Source of the DNA: Actinomycetes bacterium
GTDB lineage: Bacteria > Actinomycetota > Acidimicrobiia > Acidimicrobiales > Acidimicrobiaceae
Assembly: GCA_021823045.1 (NCBI GenBank)
Contig: JAKAPB010000080.1
Location: 1 to 7,406 of the forward strand
Length of the DNA: 7,406 bases
Reading direction: 5' to 3'
The notes beneath the pieces were generated by a model. That model was not told the origin of the DNA and ran no database searches. It saw nothing but the letters and a program-made list of their open reading frames with translations. Every line of letters starts with the position of its first letter. The stretch's first letter is position 1. Below are positions 6,705 through 7,406 of this stretch, one piece after another. Position numbers and translations under genes: made by a program.

Positions 6705-6731
6705 AATAGCGATCCTAGGACGGTCGCTATT
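6705..6731. repeat. 8-bp perfect hairpin upstream of the TIG gene
   Basis: AATAGCGA (6705-6712) pairs exactly with TCGCTATT (6724-6731). Two more pairs (T6713-G6723, C6714-G6722) extend the stem, leaving a 7-base loop; the interior also holds the palindrome TCCTAGGA (6713-6720). The downstream bases CTGGGCTATTTG have no proper T-tract, so it is a poor intrinsic terminator. It lies 163 bases before the TIG start, upstream of the candidate promoter, and could end a transcript from the left or act as an operator. Confidence 0.45.
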
Positions 6732-6831
6732 CTGGGCTATTTGATAAAGAGTTGCATATCTGCATTGCTGAAGACTCGTGTTCGGCGTGAGTTGCAGTAA
6801 GTGTGGAATTTCTGGAATTACGGGTGTTCTG

Positions 6832-6842
6832 TATAGTACAAT
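6832..6842 (+). promoter_or_regulatory. Candidate -10 region of the TIG gene
   Basis: Two overlapping hexamers, TATAGT (6832-6837) and TACAAT (6837-6842), each match the -10 consensus TATAAT at five of six positions. No good -35 TTGACA lies at the usual spacing; the repeated GGAATT (6805-6810, 6814-6819) lies in that region. A start here would give a leader of about 45 bases before the ATG at 6894. Confidence 0.35.
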
Positions 6843-6883
6843 TCTGCGAAACGGGTCGCTGTGGGTAGATGGTCCGGTGAATT

Positions 6884-6888
6884 GGAGG
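6884..6888 (+). promoter_or_regulatory. Shine-Dalgarno site of the TIG gene
   Basis: GGAGG stands 5 bases before the ATG at 6894. Together with the signal peptide that follows directly, it fixes the start of the secreted protein. Confidence 0.75.
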
Positions 6889-6893
6889 ATCGA

Positions 6894-7406
6894 ATGAAAC
6901 GGACATGGATCTGGTTTATTGCCGTTTTGACGCTTTTGTTTGGTTCGATGTCTGCGGTGTTGATCCCGGCGACGCCAGCGGCGGCCGTACCATCGGGGCC
7001 TGCTGTGACTGGGGTCTCGCCGACTTCGGGATCTGAGGCAGGCGGAACGGCAGTTACCATTTCTGGGACGGGCTTCTCGACAACGAGCGGCGCAACTACT
7101 GTCGATTTTGGATCGACTGCGGCGACAGGGGTGAGTTGTTTGACCACGACTTCTTGTGTCGCTACAGCACCGAGTTACACCGGTACCGCTTCTCTGCCTG
7201 CAACTGTCGACGTTACGGTCAGCGTTGGGGGTTTGACCTCTGCGACATCGACCTCCGATCAGTTCATCTATGAGACGCCTGCCGAAGTCAGCGGAACGGT
7301 GTCGGCCGGATCTGGGGCAAATACCTCCTATCTGGCCGGAGTCTGCGTGGACGCTACCTCGACCTCTGGAACTGGCGGAACTCCGATAAGTAGTCCGGTT
7401 AGCTAT
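6894..7406 (+). CDS. Secreted IPT/TIG-domain protein, 5' part
   Basis: The frame is open through the right edge (171 codons seen), so only the N-terminal part is present. It begins with a signal peptide: a basic start MKRTW, a hydrophobic core IWFIAVLTLLFG and a likely cleavage after A31 in PATPAAA-VPSG, so the product is exported. Residues about 36-127 form one immunoglobulin-like IPT/TIG domain, with the opening VTGVSPTSGSEAGG, the strand TAVTISGTGFS, TTVDFGSTAATGVS and the closing DQFIYE. Two cysteines (C82, C88) could form a disulfide after export. From residue about 131 the sequence VSGTVSAGS...LAGVCVDATSTSG resembles the start of a carboxypeptidase-regulatory-like beta-sandwich domain. 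Such domains are stacked in large actinobacterial surface or matrix proteins; adhesion or cell-envelope display is an inference. The start is supported by GGAGG at 6884-6888 and the signal peptide. The remainder, including any anchor, is outside the window. Confidence 0.85.
   Translation, partial: MKRTWIWFIAVLTLLFGSMSAVLIPATPAAAVPSGPAVTGVSPTSGSEAGGTAVTISGTGFSTTSGATTVDFGSTAATGVSCLTTTSCVATAPSYTGTASLPATVDVTVSVGGLTSATSTSDQFIYETPAEVSGTVSAGSGANTSYLAGVCVDATSTSGTGGTPISSPVSY

Noticed and set aside
1..7406. CRISPR array, tRNA, rRNA, IS element or phage attachment site
   Set aside because: No regularly spaced repeats, no T-arm or anticodon-arm pattern, no transposase catalytic motifs and no paired terminal inverted repeats were seen on either strand by eye.

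Overview
The window looks like a bacterial chromosome segment, most plausibly from an actinobacterium of the Acidimicrobiia type. The reasons are mid-50s percent GC in the genes (sampled by eye), a secreted IPT/TIG-domain protein with a carboxypeptidase-regulatory-like continuation, a large SWIM-SNF2 helicase and a class III CoA-transferase. The lineage is an inference from gene style, not from a marker gene.

Layout. Positions 1-621 hold no intact gene. Short reading-frame pieces there resemble broken IPT/TIG repeats, and a hairpin lies just past the end of the helicase gene. Positions 622-4002 (minus strand) encode a complete 1126-residue SWIM zinc-finger/SNF2 ATPase. Positions 4003-4780 hold no recognisable gene but contain two adjoining perfect-armed hairpins about 75-140 bases upstream of the helicase start. 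Positions 4781-6013 (minus strand) encode a complete 410-residue CaiB/BaiF-type CoA-transferase that starts at TTG behind a good Shine-Dalgarno site. Positions 6014-6893 are AT-richer and full of inverted repeats. They contain one possible orphan ORF (6229-6633, plus strand) with a strong ribosome binding site, then the leader of the last gene. From 6894 to the right edge runs the 5' part of a secreted IPT/TIG protein (plus strand).

The genes do not form an obvious pathway. The helicase (DNA/RNA polymerase transactions), the CoA-transferase (acyl-CoA metabolism) and the surface protein look like independent transcription units separated by long spacers. About 2.3 kb of 7.4 kb (31%) lies outside the three confident genes, which is a lot for a bacterium and suggests an accessory or decaying region. 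I see no defence cassette, CRISPR array, tRNA, rRNA or intact mobile element. The best leads are the structured spacers, the possible decayed TIG array at the left edge, the AT-rich orphan ORF and a strong excess of GATC sites.
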